Shown: one piece after another, positions 1-8,439 of the stretch
Numbering within the stretch: the stretch's first letter is position 1
Layout: each line of letters begins with the position of its first letter
Assembly: GCF_011516635.5 (NCBI RefSeq)
Contig: NZ_CP096255.1
Location: 8,815,501 to 8,879,500, forward strand
From: Bradyrhizobium barranii subsp. apii
GTDB taxonomy: Bacteria > Pseudomonadota > Alphaproteobacteria > Rhizobiales > Xanthobacteraceae
Direction of reading: 5' to 3'
Length of the DNA stretch: 64,000 nt
Notes under the pieces: generated by a model
The model's database searches: none
The model's input: only the letters and a program-made list of their open reading frames with translations
Told to the model about the DNA's origin: nothing
Made by a program: the position numbers and the translations under genes

Positions 1-1262
1 CCGGTCTGGACGAAGGCTTCTGCCGGCATGCCGGGGATCAGCTTGGAGTCGCCGAGCTTGGCGACCTCTTCCGGGGACATCGACACGCGGATGGTGTAGT
101 AGCTCTGGCCGGTGCGCTGGTCGGTGGTGACGTCGGGCGAAACGCGGCTGACGACGCCATTGAGCTCGGGCGTGGTGCGCTGGTTGAACGCGGACAGGCG
201 CAGCAGCGTCTTCTGACCGATCTGGAGCTTGTCGATATCGACAGGATTGACCTTGGCCTCGACCTGGAGATCGTCGGCCTGCGGCACGATCAGCATCAGC
301 GCGTCGCCGGCGGTGACGACGCCACCGACGGTATGCACGGTCGATTGCAGCACCATGCCGTCCTGCGGCGCGCGGATGTCGACACGGCGGAGCTGGTCTT
401 CGGCGGCGACCTTGCGCTCGATCATTTCACCGATCTTGTCGTTGGTCTCGCGCAGATCCTTGGAGACCTCGCTCACCATGTCCTTGTCGACCTGGATGAT
501 CTGGAGCTCGGTCTCGGTGATCTTGCCCTTGGCCTGCGCGCGCGAGGCGATGTATTGCGCGCGCTCGCCGTTGAGGCGGGCGCTGTCGCGTTCCAGCGTG
601 GTCAGGCGAGAGATCTGCACCAGGTGCTTCTCGTAGAGATCGCGGACACCGACCAGCTCCTGCTGCACCAGGACGATCTCCCTGTCCTTGGCCTTTTCCT
701 GGGCGGACAGTCCTTCGATCTCCTCATTGAGCTGCTGGACACGCTCGCGGAGCTGCGCCTTCTGCCCGGCGCGGCCATTGACGCGGACGTCGAACAACTT
801 GGTTTCGGCGGAGAGCAGGTTCTTGACGTCGGGATCGTTGCCGCGATCGAGGAGCGATTGCGGAAACTCGATCTTGTCGACACCGCGCTGCTCGGCCTGG
901 AGCCGCGCCGTGCGCGCCAGCGCGGCGTCGAGATTCTTGGTGACGATGGCGAGGTTCGCCTTGGTGACGGTGTCGTCGAGCCGCACCACGATATCGCCGG
1001 CCTTGACCACGTCGCCGTCGCGGGCACGCAGCTCGCCGACCACGCCGCCGGTCGGATGCTGCACCTTCTTGACGTTGGATTCGACCACGACCTGGCCCGG
1101 CGCGATCAGGGCTCCCGAGATCTGCACCGTCGAGGCCCAGCCGCCGAGACCGATGACGAGGGCCAGCACGATGGCCAGCCCGAGCATCAGATGAAACCTG
1201 ATGGAATCCCGCACGGTCCTCTTCGCGGCGGGCTTCCTGCCGCCGATAGCCATCGTGCTCAT
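1..1262 (-). CDS. Type I secretion membrane fusion protein, HlyD family (3' end outside window)
   Basis: Periplasmic adaptor that would link an inner-membrane ABC exporter to a TolC-like outer membrane channel. Reading leftwards from an ATG at 1262, about 420 residues are visible. A basic cytoplasmic tail is followed by one membrane segment (about residues 22-45), a biotinyl-lipoyl-like half motif ending HPTGGVV, a long charged helical hairpin (roughly 110-280), then RAPQDGMV, which is the typical second lipoyl half, and a beta-domain. The start codon overlaps the stop of the ABC ATPase gene by four bases (ATGA at 1259-1262), so the two are translationally coupled. An inner ATG at 1253 is also in frame. 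The gene runs off the left edge without a stop. The family is certain from the layout; the cargo is not shown by the sequence. Confidence 0.93.
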   Translation of the reverse strand, partial: MSTMAIGGRKPAAKRTVRDSIRFHLMLGLAIVLALVIGLGGWASTVQISGALIAPGQVVVESNVKKVQHPTGGVVGELRARDGDVVKAGDIVVRLDDTVTKANLAIVTKNLDAALARTARLQAEQRGVDKIEFPQSLLDRGNDPDVKNLLSAETKLFDVRVNGRAGQKAQLRERVQQLNEEIEGLSAQEKAKDREIVLVQQELVGVRDLYEKHLVQISRLTTLERDSARLNGERAQYIASRAQAKGKITETELQIIQVDKDMVSEVSKDLRETNDKIGEMIERKVAAEDQLRRVDIRAPQDGMVLQSTVHTVGGVVTAGDALMLIVPQADDLQVEAKVNPVDIDKLQIGQKTLLRLSAFNQRTTPELNGVVSRVSPDVTTDQRTGQSYYTIRVSMSPEEVAKLGDSKLIPGMPAEAFVQT

Positions 1263-3007
1263 GACTTGGGCACTCCGCCTTCGCTGACGATCTTGATCGG
1301 TGCCGGCGGCGTCACGCGCGGCTGAAGCACCTGGGCAAGCACCTGCTCCTTCGGCCCGAACGCCTGCATGCGGCCGTCGCGCAGCACCAGGATCTGGTCG
1401 ACCGCCTCGACGCCGATCGGGCGATGCGCCACCACGATGACGATGGCGCCGCGCTCGCGCGCGCTGCGGATCGCGCGGGTCAGCGCCTCGTCGCCTTCGG
1501 TGTCGAGATTGGAATTGGGCTCGTCGAGCACGATCAGGAACGGGCTGCCGTAGAGCGCACGCGCCAGTGCCACGCGCTGCGCCTGGCCCGCGGAGAGCGC
1601 GGTGCCCTGCTCGCCGACCTGCGTGTTGTAGCCCTCGCGCATCTTGATGATCATCTCGTGCACGCCGGCTTCCTTCGCCGCGGAAATGATGCCGTCAGAG
1701 GTGGCCTCGGGATCGAAACGGCTGATGTTCTGCGCGATGGTGCCGCCGAACAATTCGACGTCCTGCGGCAGATAGCCGATGTGGCGGCCGAGCATGTCGG
1801 AGGCCCACTGATCGAGCGCCGCGCCGTCGAGCCGCACCTTGCCACGGACCGGATGCCAGACGCCGACCAGCGCGCGGATCAGCGACGATTTGCCGGAGCC
1901 GCTCGGCCCGATCACGCCGAGGCCATTGCCGGCGGTGAGCGCGAAGCTGACGTCCTGCACAATGAGGCGCTGATCGCCCGGCGGCACCATGGCGATGCCC
2001 TCGACCGACAGACGACTGGTGGGCGCCTGCAACTGGGTCGGTATCGTTTGCGGCGGCATCTGCTCCAGCAGGCGCGTGAGGCGCTGCCAGCTCTGACGTG
2101 CCGCGACAAAGGATTTCCAGTGCGCGATGGCGAGATCGACCGGCGCGAGGGCGCGGGCGGAGAGGATCGAGCCGGCGATGATGATGCCTGCGGTCGCCTC
2201 CTGGTGGATGACGAGATAGGCGCCGACCGCGAGCACGGCCGATTGCAGCATCATGCGCAGCACTTTTGCGACCGCACCGAGACCGCCGGCGACGTCGCTC
2301 GCACGCTGGTTGCCGTCGAGGTACTTTTCGTTGGCCTCGCTCCAGCGCTGGTTCATCCGGCCGGTCATGCCCATCGAGACCATGACTTCGGCGTTGCGCC
2401 GGCTGGAGGCGGCGAGATCGTTGCGCTGGGCGGCGAGGCCCATCGCCTCCTTGGCCGGCTGGCGGGACATGAATTCGGTGACCAGCGTCAGCCCGACCAG
2501 GATGATGGCGCCGGCCAAGGCGGTGAGGCCGATCATGACGTGGAAGGCGAAGCAGATGGCCAGGTACAGCGGCAGCCAGGGCAGGTCGAAGAACGCGCTC
2601 GGGCCCATGCCGCCGAGGAACGAGCGGACATTGTCGAGGTCGCGCAGCGGCTGCAAGCCCTCGTTGCGGCTGCCGACCAGGAGCGGCAGGCGCACGACGG
2701 TGTCGAACACGCGCTTGTTGAGGGCTTCATCGAGCGCCGTGCCGATCCGCCCCAGGATCCGGTTTCGGATCATGTCGAGCATGCCCTGCGCCATATAGAG
2801 GAAGCTGGCGATGATGATCAGGCCGACGAGAGTCGGAACGCTGCGGCTCGGCAGAACCCGGTCGTAGACCTCCAGCATGAAGATCGACCCAGTCAGATAG
2901 AGCAGGTTGATCATGCAGCTCATCAAGCCGACGCCGACGAACGCCGTGCGACAAGCACGCAAGGCGTCACCGAGCTCTGAACGGCGGACGCCGGGTACGG
3001 CTGCCAT
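1259..3007 (-). CDS. Type I secretion system permease/ATPase (PrtD/HlyB-type)
   Basis: Inner-membrane ABC exporter half-transporter of 582 residues, the usual PrtD length, with no N-terminal peptidase domain. Membrane segments occupy about residues 20-300. The nucleotide-binding domain has Walker A GPSGSGKSS, signature LSAGQAQRVALARAL, Walker B FLIVLDEPNSNLD and an H-loop at VVAHRP. It powers export of unfolded substrates that carry a C-terminal signal, together with the adaptor at 1-1262. A possible cargo in this window is the giant adhesin at 15802-22665, but the two are 12 kb apart and the link is inference. The ATG at 3007 has only modest upstream SD similarity. Confidence 0.95.
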   Translation of the reverse strand: MAAVPGVRRSELGDALRACRTAFVGVGLMSCMINLLYLTGSIFMLEVYDRVLPSRSVPTLVGLIIIASFLYMAQGMLDMIRNRILGRIGTALDEALNKRVFDTVVRLPLLVGSRNEGLQPLRDLDNVRSFLGGMGPSAFFDLPWLPLYLAICFAFHVMIGLTALAGAIILVGLTLVTEFMSRQPAKEAMGLAAQRNDLAASSRRNAEVMVSMGMTGRMNQRWSEANEKYLDGNQRASDVAGGLGAVAKVLRMMLQSAVLAVGAYLVIHQEATAGIIIAGSILSARALAPVDLAIAHWKSFVAARQSWQRLTRLLEQMPPQTIPTQLQAPTSRLSVEGIAMVPPGDQRLIVQDVSFALTAGNGLGVIGPSGSGKSSLIRALVGVWHPVRGKVRLDGAALDQWASDMLGRHIGYLPQDVELFGGTIAQNISRFDPEATSDGIISAAKEAGVHEMIIKMREGYNTQVGEQGTALSAGQAQRVALARALYGSPFLIVLDEPNSNLDTEGDEALTRAIRSARERGAIVIVVAHRPIGVEAVDQILVLRDGRMQAFGPKEQVLAQVLQPRVTPPAPIKIVSEGGVPKS

Positions 3008-3212
3008 CAGTCTGATCTCTTTCGGGTAAGGGGCAACGCCCCTGATTTCCTAGGTCGTTCAGGGGTACGCGACCTGGATTAACATCGTATTCCCCCGCGA
3101 CGAACGCGGTCGAATTAATCCAGGTCCCTGATAGGCCACCTCTACCCCTGACGGCCTCGCACGCAAGTCCGGTATTTCACAGTCTTTGCGGCTTTTTATA
3201 GCAGACATCGCG

Positions 3213-3236
3213 GCCTCTCCCCAGCGGGGGAGAGGC
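3213..3236 (-). terminator. GC-rich hairpin downstream of the GlsB-like gene
   Basis: The stem CCTCTCCCC / GGGGAGAGG with loop AGCG lies 30 bases beyond the stop of the gene at 3268. There is no T-tract, so termination activity is a guess; it may equally be a remnant of the palindromic repeat family seen elsewhere in the window. Confidence 0.35.
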
Positions 3237-3267
3237 GAAAGTTCTGGCTCACCGAGCCAATGTGACG

Positions 3268-3537
3268 CTAGAGCCGGCCGCCGCCGCGCACCAGCCGCAC
3301 CACCAGGAGCAGGATGATGGCGCCGATGGCGGAATAGATGATCTCGGACACGAGTCCGGTGCCGAGATGGATCCCGAGCTTCGGAAACAGGAAGCTTGCG
3401 ACAAACGCGCCGGCGATGCCGATCACGATGTCGCCAATGATGCCGAACCCGCTGCCGCGCACCACCTTGCCGGCGAGCCAGCCGGCGACGAGGCCGACGA
3501 ACAGGATGACGATGAGGCCTTGGCCAGAAATGTACAT
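3268..3537 (-). CDS. GlsB/YeaQ/YmgE-family small stress membrane protein
   Basis: Protein of 89 residues with three hydrophobic segments (about 7-27, 33-52 and 60-82) rich in glycine, and the family-typical stretch VAGWLAGKVVRGSGFGIIGD with conserved glycines. This was formerly called transglycosylase-associated protein; the family is associated with general and acid stress, and its molecular role is unknown. It stands alone, same strand as the secretion genes but about 260 bases downstream of neither operon. The start ATG at 3537 is preceded by GAGAGGGACTTCAACTT, a good SD with normal spacing. Family call is firm; function is not. Confidence 0.9.
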   Translation of the reverse strand: MYISGQGLIVILFVGLVAGWLAGKVVRGSGFGIIGDIVIGIAGAFVASFLFPKLGIHLGTGLVSEIIYSAIGAIILLLVVRLVRGGGRL

Positions 3538-3900
3538 AAGTTGAAGTCCCTCTCCATGAACGGGGGCATGGAACCGGAACCGGGATGAATGGGGTCTGAA
3601 TGGTCGGTTCGGATAAAAATGTCGAAAACAACCCCATGCACAGTAGGAGTGCAGTTGGCCGGCGGTGCGAGGTGAACTGTGACAAGTCGGTGTTGTCGTA
3701 GAGGGATTCTGAAGAAGTGCGCGATTTGAAGTGAGGGACGCGCCGCTCTCTCATTCCCTCCCCCTTGCGGAGGAGGGCCTGGGAGAGGGGTGGCCACGGG
3801 CGAGGTCTGAGTTTGTGGCGCCCCCTCTCCCCCGCCCTCCCCCGCAAGGGGGGAGGGAGCGCAGTGTCGCGCGGGGGATGTAGTACGGCTGGAGAACGAG
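3538..3900. other. Intergenic region with palindromic repeat
   Basis: Holds the upstream region of the GlsB-like gene (about 3538-3740, moderately AT-rich, no motif I can assign) and then a GC-rich inverted repeat at 3755-3860 lying just after the stop of the OppD-like gene. No coding potential was recognised. Confidence 0.6.
3755..3860. repeat. Palindromic intergenic repeat, ccctccccc family
   Basis: Left arm CCCTCCCCCTTGCGG and right arm CCCTCCCCCGCAAGGGGGGA can pair around a GC-rich centre. The same theme (CTCCCC-TTG-GGGAG arms with a TCACCC core) recurs at 9409, 26086, 44447 and 54201. It follows the last gene of the 3901-11250 operon and could act as an mRNA 3' end. Confidence 0.7.
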
Positions 3901-4875
3901 CTACGTCGCTCCCACCGGCTCCGCCAGCACGCACCTCGCCGCCCGGCCCGGTCCGACCTCCACATTCGCAGGCGGTTGCTCCAAGCATCGCGGCTGGGCG
4001 ACCGTGCAGCGGGGGGCGAAGGAGCAGTTGTTCGGCTTTTCGGCCAGCGAGGGCGGGGTGCCGGGGATGGTCTCCAGCCGGGCGCCGCGCTTGGCGCCGT
4101 GGATGGTGGAGGCGAGCAAGCCCTTGGCGTAGGGGTGCACCGGCGTGCGGACGATGTCGCGGAGCGTCCCCTGCTCCACGATCTGGCCGGCATACATCAC
4201 CGCGACGCGGTCGCAGATCTCGATCGCAACACCAATGTCGTGGGTGACGAAGATGACGGACATGCCGAACTCGCGCTGAAGCTCGCGCAGCAGCAGCAGG
4301 ATCTGGATCTGCACGGTGGCATCCAGCGCGGTGGTCGGCTCATCCGCGAGCAAGATCTTGGGACGGCAGGCGAGCGCCAGGGCAATCATCGCGCGCTGGC
4401 GCATGCCGCCGGACATCTCGTGCGGATAGGCATCGAGCCTGCGCTTTGCGGAGGGAATGCGCACGACCTCGAGCATTTCGAGCGCCCTCGCCCGCCCTTC
4501 CGCATAGCTCTTGCCTTCGTGGCGCACGACGCTTTCGGCGATCTGCGCGCCGATGGTGTAGACCGGATCGAGCGCGAGCGCGGGCTCCTGGAAGATCATC
4601 GACACGGTCTGGCCGCGGAACGACGACAGCTCCTCGTCGTTCATGGCGAGCACGTCGCGGCCCATCACGTTGACCTTGCCCGTGATCTGCGTGCGCTTCT
4701 TCGGCAGCAGCCGCATCAGCGCGCGCAGGGTCACGCTCTTGCCGGAACCGGACTCGCCGAGCAGGCCCAGCACCTCGCCGTCACCGAGCGAGAGACTGAG
4801 ATCGTTCACGGCAAAGACCGTGCGCTCGCCGGTGAAGCGGATGTTGAGGCCTGAGATGTCGACGAGCTTTGTCAT
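3901..4875 (-). CDS. Peptide/oligopeptide ABC transporter ATP-binding protein, OppD/DppD type
   Basis: Cytoplasmic ATPase subunit of 324 residues. Walker A GLLGESGSGKS, signature MSGGMRQRAM, Walker B ILLADEPTTALD and the family's C-terminal oligopeptide-binding region with its cysteine cluster (NNCSFAPRCTVAQPRC) are all present. It is the last gene of the importer operon and starts inside the amidase stop (overlap 4872-4875). Separation of the two ATPase genes by an amidase and a small ORF is unusual, since OppD and OppF are normally adjacent. Substrate is not predictable from this subunit. Confidence 0.93.
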   Translation of the reverse strand: MTKLVDISGLNIRFTGERTVFAVNDLSLSLGDGEVLGLLGESGSGKSVTLRALMRLLPKKRTQITGKVNVMGRDVLAMNDEELSSFRGQTVSMIFQEPALALDPVYTIGAQIAESVVRHEGKSYAEGRARALEMLEVVRIPSAKRRLDAYPHEMSGGMRQRAMIALALACRPKILLADEPTTALDATVQIQILLLLRELQREFGMSVIFVTHDIGVAIEICDRVAVMYAGQIVEQGTLRDIVRTPVHPYAKGLLASTIHGAKRGARLETIPGTPPSLAEKPNNCSFAPRCTVAQPRCLEQPPANVEVGPGRAARCVLAEPVGAT

Positions 4876-6278
4876 GACGGCAGTTTGGGTACCCGGTCGT
4901 GGTAGTCGGTGACGCGCTGGAAGGCGGCGCCGATGGTGAGCAAGGTCGCTTCATCGAAGGAGCGGCCGATCAGCTGCATGCCGACCGGCAGGCCGCTTTT
5001 GGTAAAGCCGGAGGGAATGGTGAGCGACGGCAGGCCGAGAAAATTCACCGGGCGGGTGAACAGCGTCAGCCGCTGCACCATGGCCGGCGCGTTCGGGCCG
5101 CCGCCGACATCGCTCTCCTCGATCGTCGGTGCCGGCACGGGCGATGCCGGCGCGATGATCGCGTCAACACCAGCGGTGGCTGCATTGTGGGCGGCGAGTG
5201 CGGGGCCGCGCCAGCGCATCGCTTCGAGATAGGTGATGGCGGGAACGGCAAGACCGTTCTGAAGCCGCATCAGGACCTGCGGGCCATAGTCCTGCGGACG
5301 CTCGATCATCCAGCGCTTGTGGAAGGCGGCAGCTTCGGCCGCGAGCACGAGCTGGCTTGCCGCAGACAATTGCCGCTGGTCGGGCAGCTCGACCGTGACG
5401 ATGTCGGCGCCCTCGCGCTTGAGCACCGCGATGGTCTCGTCCAGCACGCGCGCGACCTCGCCGTCGAGATCGTCGACATAGAAGGACGCGGGCACGCCGA
5501 TCTTCAGGCCCTTGAGCGAACCCTTGGTGGCGCCGACATAGTCGGACAGCGGCTCGCGGCTGCAGGTCGAATCCGCGGGATCGGGACCGGCCATCAGCGC
5601 CAGCAGCAGCGCACAATCCTCGGCGGTGCGGGCGAGTGGGCCGACGGTATCGAGCGATTGCGACAGCGGCATCGCGCCGGCGCGGCTGACGGTGGTCTTC
5701 AGCCCGGTGACGCCGCAGAAATGCGCGGGCATGCGGATCGAACCACCGGTGTCGGAGCCGAGCGCCGCGAACGTCAGGCGCGCCGCGACCGACGAGCCGG
5801 AGCCGGAGGACGAGCCGCCGGTGATGTGCGCGACGTTCCAGGGATTGCGCACCGGGCCGTAATGGGCGTTGTGGCCGGTCGGGCCATAGGCGAATTCGGC
5901 CAGATGCAGCGTACCGAGGCGGACCTGGCCGGCATCCTTCAGCCGCTGCAAGGCCGTGGACGTGACGGTCGGCACGAAATCGCGGCGGATCAGCGAGCCG
6001 CAGGTCGAGACGTGGCCCGCGTCGTAATACATGTCCTTGTGCGCGAGCGGCACGCCGTGCAGCGGACCGCGGACATTGCCCTTGGCGAGCTCGGCATCCG
6101 CGGCCTCGGCAGCCTTCAACGCGGGCTCGGCTTCAACCGACATGAAGGCGTTGAGATGCGGCTGCCACTGCGCGATGCGGTGCAGTAGCGCGCGCGTTAC
6201 CTCATGCGAGGACGCCTGCTTCATCGCAATCGCACGCGCGACCTCGGTGAGCGTCATCAATGCAGGCTCACGGCTCAT
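4872..6278 (-). CDS. Amidase signature-family hydrolase
   Basis: Hydrolase of 468 residues, normal for the family. The Ser-cisSer-Lys triad is visible: Lys81 in PLAHKDMY, cis-Ser156 in GGSSSGSGS and nucleophile Ser180 in SDTGGSIRMPA. The 24-residue spacing between the two serines matches the known family pattern. No signal peptide, so it is cytoplasmic. It overlaps the small ORF upstream and the OppD-like gene downstream by four bases each, so it is produced together with the importer. The likely role is hydrolysing an imported amide. Related enzymes include AtzE, GatA-like and allophanate or biuret-pathway amidases; the real substrate is unknown. Confidence 0.92.
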   Translation of the reverse strand: MSREPALMTLTEVARAIAMKQASSHEVTRALLHRIAQWQPHLNAFMSVEAEPALKAAEAADAELAKGNVRGPLHGVPLAHKDMYYDAGHVSTCGSLIRRDFVPTVTSTALQRLKDAGQVRLGTLHLAEFAYGPTGHNAHYGPVRNPWNVAHITGGSSSGSGSSVAARLTFAALGSDTGGSIRMPAHFCGVTGLKTTVSRAGAMPLSQSLDTVGPLARTAEDCALLLALMAGPDPADSTCSREPLSDYVGATKGSLKGLKIGVPASFYVDDLDGEVARVLDETIAVLKREGADIVTVELPDQRQLSAASQLVLAAEAAAFHKRWMIERPQDYGPQVLMRLQNGLAVPAITYLEAMRWRGPALAAHNAATAGVDAIIAPASPVPAPTIEESDVGGGPNAPAMVQRLTLFTRPVNFLGLPSLTIPSGFTKSGLPVGMQLIGRSFDEATLLTIGAAFQRVTDYHDRVPKLPS

Positions 6279-6472
6279 TTCGACACCTTCTGCGTCTGCG
6301 CGATCGGATAGAGCGCGGGCTCAAGATCGAATGGCAGCGTGCCGGCGATGGCCGCGAAGCCTTCGAAGGCCGGTCCGATAGAATTGGAGATACGCGTCGC
6401 GATCTCGTCATCAACAGGGACGCCGGCGATCTGCGCGATCGGCTTGATCTCTTTGGGTGTCGGTCTTGTCAT
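6275..6472 (-). CDS. Small DUF4089/AtzG-like amidase partner
   Basis: Protein of 65 residues that overlaps the OppF-like stop (6469-6472) and the amidase start (6275-6278). The pattern of an alanine/glycine-rich helix, a second helix (FEGFAAIAGTLPF) and a conserved DLEPALYPI end resembles the DUF4089 family. AtzG, the GatC-like small subunit that stabilises the AtzE amidase, belongs to that family. From this I infer that it is a structural partner of the adjacent amidase. The assignment is by pattern and position only; a hypothetical protein of other function cannot be excluded. Confidence 0.72.
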   Translation of the reverse strand: MTRPTPKEIKPIAQIAGVPVDDEIATRISNSIGPAFEGFAAIAGTLPFDLEPALYPIAQTQKVSK

Positions 6473-7530
6473 GCTGTTTCCTCTGCGGGCGCGCGGCTAT
6501 GGCCTGAACCCGGAATCGCCATGTAGCACGCGGCCTCGTGGCCCATTCTATCGAGCGCGGTGAGCTTTGGTGCTGCATTTGCGCAGAGCGGCTCCGCAAA
6601 CGCGCAGCGGGTGTGGAAGCGGCAACCCGGGGGCGGATCGATCGGATTGGGCGGATCGCCGGTGATCGGCGGCTTTTCGGTGCGACGATCCGGGTCCGAC
6701 GACGGCATCGCGGCAAGCAGTGCGCGCGTATAGGGATGCGCAGGGTTATCCCAGACCTGATCGACCGGGCCGAGCTCAACGACCTCGCCGAGATACATCA
6801 CCAGCACGCGGTCCGAGATGTAGCGCACGACGTTGAGGTCGTGGCTGATGAAGAGATAGGTCAGCCCGAACTCGCGTTTGAGGTCGGCGAGCAAATTGAG
6901 CACCTGTGCCTCGACGGACTTGTCGAGCGCCGAGACGGCTTCGTCCAAAATCACCAGCCGCGGCGACAGCGCCAGCGCACGCGCAATGTTGACGCGCTGG
7001 CGCTGGCCGCCGGAGATCTCGTGCGGATAGCGGTTGGCGAAGTTTTCCGGCCGCAAGCCGACCTTGCCGAGCAGCTCGCGCGCGAGCGCACGGGCCGTTC
7101 CATCGGCCATGCCGTGCACTTTCGGGCCGAACGCGATCGATTCCTCGATCGTCAGGCGCGGATTGAGCGAGGCATAGGAATCCTGGAACACCATCTGCAT
7201 GCCGCGGCGCAGATCGCGCAACGACAGCGCCTGGCCGACGGTCATGCCGTCATAGATGATGTCCCCGGTATCGCGCGGCATCAGATGCATCAGCAGCCGC
7301 GCGGTGGTGGACTTGCCGCAGCCGGACTCGCCGACGATGCCGACCGTCTCCCCCTTCGCGACCGAGAAGGAGACATTGTCCACCGCGCGCACGGTGCGCT
7401 TGGCGGCGAACAATCCGCCGCGCACGGGGAAATGCTTGGTCAGACCGTTGACCTGGAGCAGCGGCTGCGCGACGCCGCCAACGTCCTCGACCGGTTCCAG
7501 CATTTCAACGGATGTGTTGCTCTCCCTCAT
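6469..7530 (-). CDS. Peptide/oligopeptide ABC transporter ATP-binding protein, OppF/DppF type
   Basis: ATPase subunit of 353 residues. Walker A GIVGESGCGKS, signature ISGGQRQRVNIARAL, Walker B LVILDEAVSALD and the C-terminal peptide-transporter extension (PPGCRFHTRCAFAEPLC) are clear. It starts three bases after the permease stop and its own stop overlaps the small DUF4089-like gene. With the OppD-like protein it should form the heterodimeric ATPase of this importer. Confidence 0.94.
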   Translation of the reverse strand: MRESNTSVEMLEPVEDVGGVAQPLLQVNGLTKHFPVRGGLFAAKRTVRAVDNVSFSVAKGETVGIVGESGCGKSTTARLLMHLMPRDTGDIIYDGMTVGQALSLRDLRRGMQMVFQDSYASLNPRLTIEESIAFGPKVHGMADGTARALARELLGKVGLRPENFANRYPHEISGGQRQRVNIARALALSPRLVILDEAVSALDKSVEAQVLNLLADLKREFGLTYLFISHDLNVVRYISDRVLVMYLGEVVELGPVDQVWDNPAHPYTRALLAAMPSSDPDRRTEKPPITGDPPNPIDPPPGCRFHTRCAFAEPLCANAAPKLTALDRMGHEAACYMAIPGSGHSRAPAEETA

Positions 7531-7533
7531 GGC

Positions 7534-8436
7534 CTAGTTCCTGATGTCCATGGCGCTGCGCAGGCCGTCCGAGAGCAGGTTGAAGCAGATCGAGACCGCG
7601 AAGATCATCGCGCCCGGCAATGCCGCGACCCAGGGATTGACGTAGATCGCGGTGCGGAGCGTGTTCAGCATCAGGCCCCATTCCGGCTCCGGCGGCTTTG
7701 TGCCGAGGCCAAGGAAGGAGAGACCTGCGGCGAGGATCATCGAGACCGAAATGAGACTGGTCGCATAGACGAAGATCGCGCCCAAGACGTTGCCGAGGAT
7801 ATGCACGCGCATGATGGTGAAGGGCCCCGCGCCTGACGCGCGCGCGGCTTCGACAAAGTCCATGTTGCGCACGCCGGTGGTGACGCTCTCGGCGACGCGG
7901 GTGATCTGCGGCACGAACACGACGGTCAGCGACACGATGGAGTTGAGGATGCCGGCGCCGAGCGCGCCGGAGATCGCGATTGCGAGCAGCACGGAGGGAA
8001 AGGCGTAGAACACGTCGATCGTGCGCATGATCGCGGTGTTGAGCTTGCCGCCGACATAGCCGGCGACGAGACCGAGCGACGTGCCGATGCAGAACGCGAG
8101 GATGACAGGCAAAATGCCGATGACCAGCGACAGCCGCCCGCCATAGATCAGCCGCGCCAGCATGTCGCGGCCGAGCTCGTCGGTGCCGAGCGGGTAGCCT
8201 GCTGTGCCGATGTGGCGCAGGCGGCGGATCATCGAACCCTTGTAGGGATCTTCAAGGCCGAGCCATGGCGCGAGCACGGCGGACAGGAAGATCAGCAGCA
8301 GCACCAGCGCGCGGGCCATGCTGACCTTGTCGCGGGCGATGCGGCGGCCGACGGTCGCCCAATAGCCGCGCGCCTTGGTGGCGGGCGCGGCCTGCAGCGC
8401 GGCATCGGCGGTGGCGGACAACGGAAGCTCGCTCAT
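7534..8436 (-). CDS. Peptide ABC transporter permease, DppC/OppC type
   Basis: Inner-membrane permease of 300 residues with an N-terminal OppC-type segment, the conserved LGTDELGRDMLARLIYGGR block and an EAA loop around EAARASGAGPFTIMRVHI that docks the ATPase. About six hydrophobic segments are present. It lies three bases after the DppB-like stop and three before the OppF-like start. Confidence 0.94.
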   Translation of the reverse strand: MSELPLSATADAALQAAPATKARGYWATVGRRIARDKVSMARALVLLLIFLSAVLAPWLGLEDPYKGSMIRRLRHIGTAGYPLGTDELGRDMLARLIYGGRLSLVIGILPVILAFCIGTSLGLVAGYVGGKLNTAIMRTIDVFYAFPSVLLAIAISGALGAGILNSIVSLTVVFVPQITRVAESVTTGVRNMDFVEAARASGAGPFTIMRVHILGNVLGAIFVYATSLISVSMILAAGLSFLGLGTKPPEPEWGLMLNTLRTAIYVNPWVAALPGAMIFAVSICFNLLSDGLRSAMDIRN

Positions 8437-8439
8437 CGG

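Noticed and set aside
1424..2980. Plus-strand frame opposite the type I ATPase
   Set aside because: Composition is typical of antisense shadows (His/Arg/Asp-rich); Walker and signature motifs on the minus strand define the real gene.
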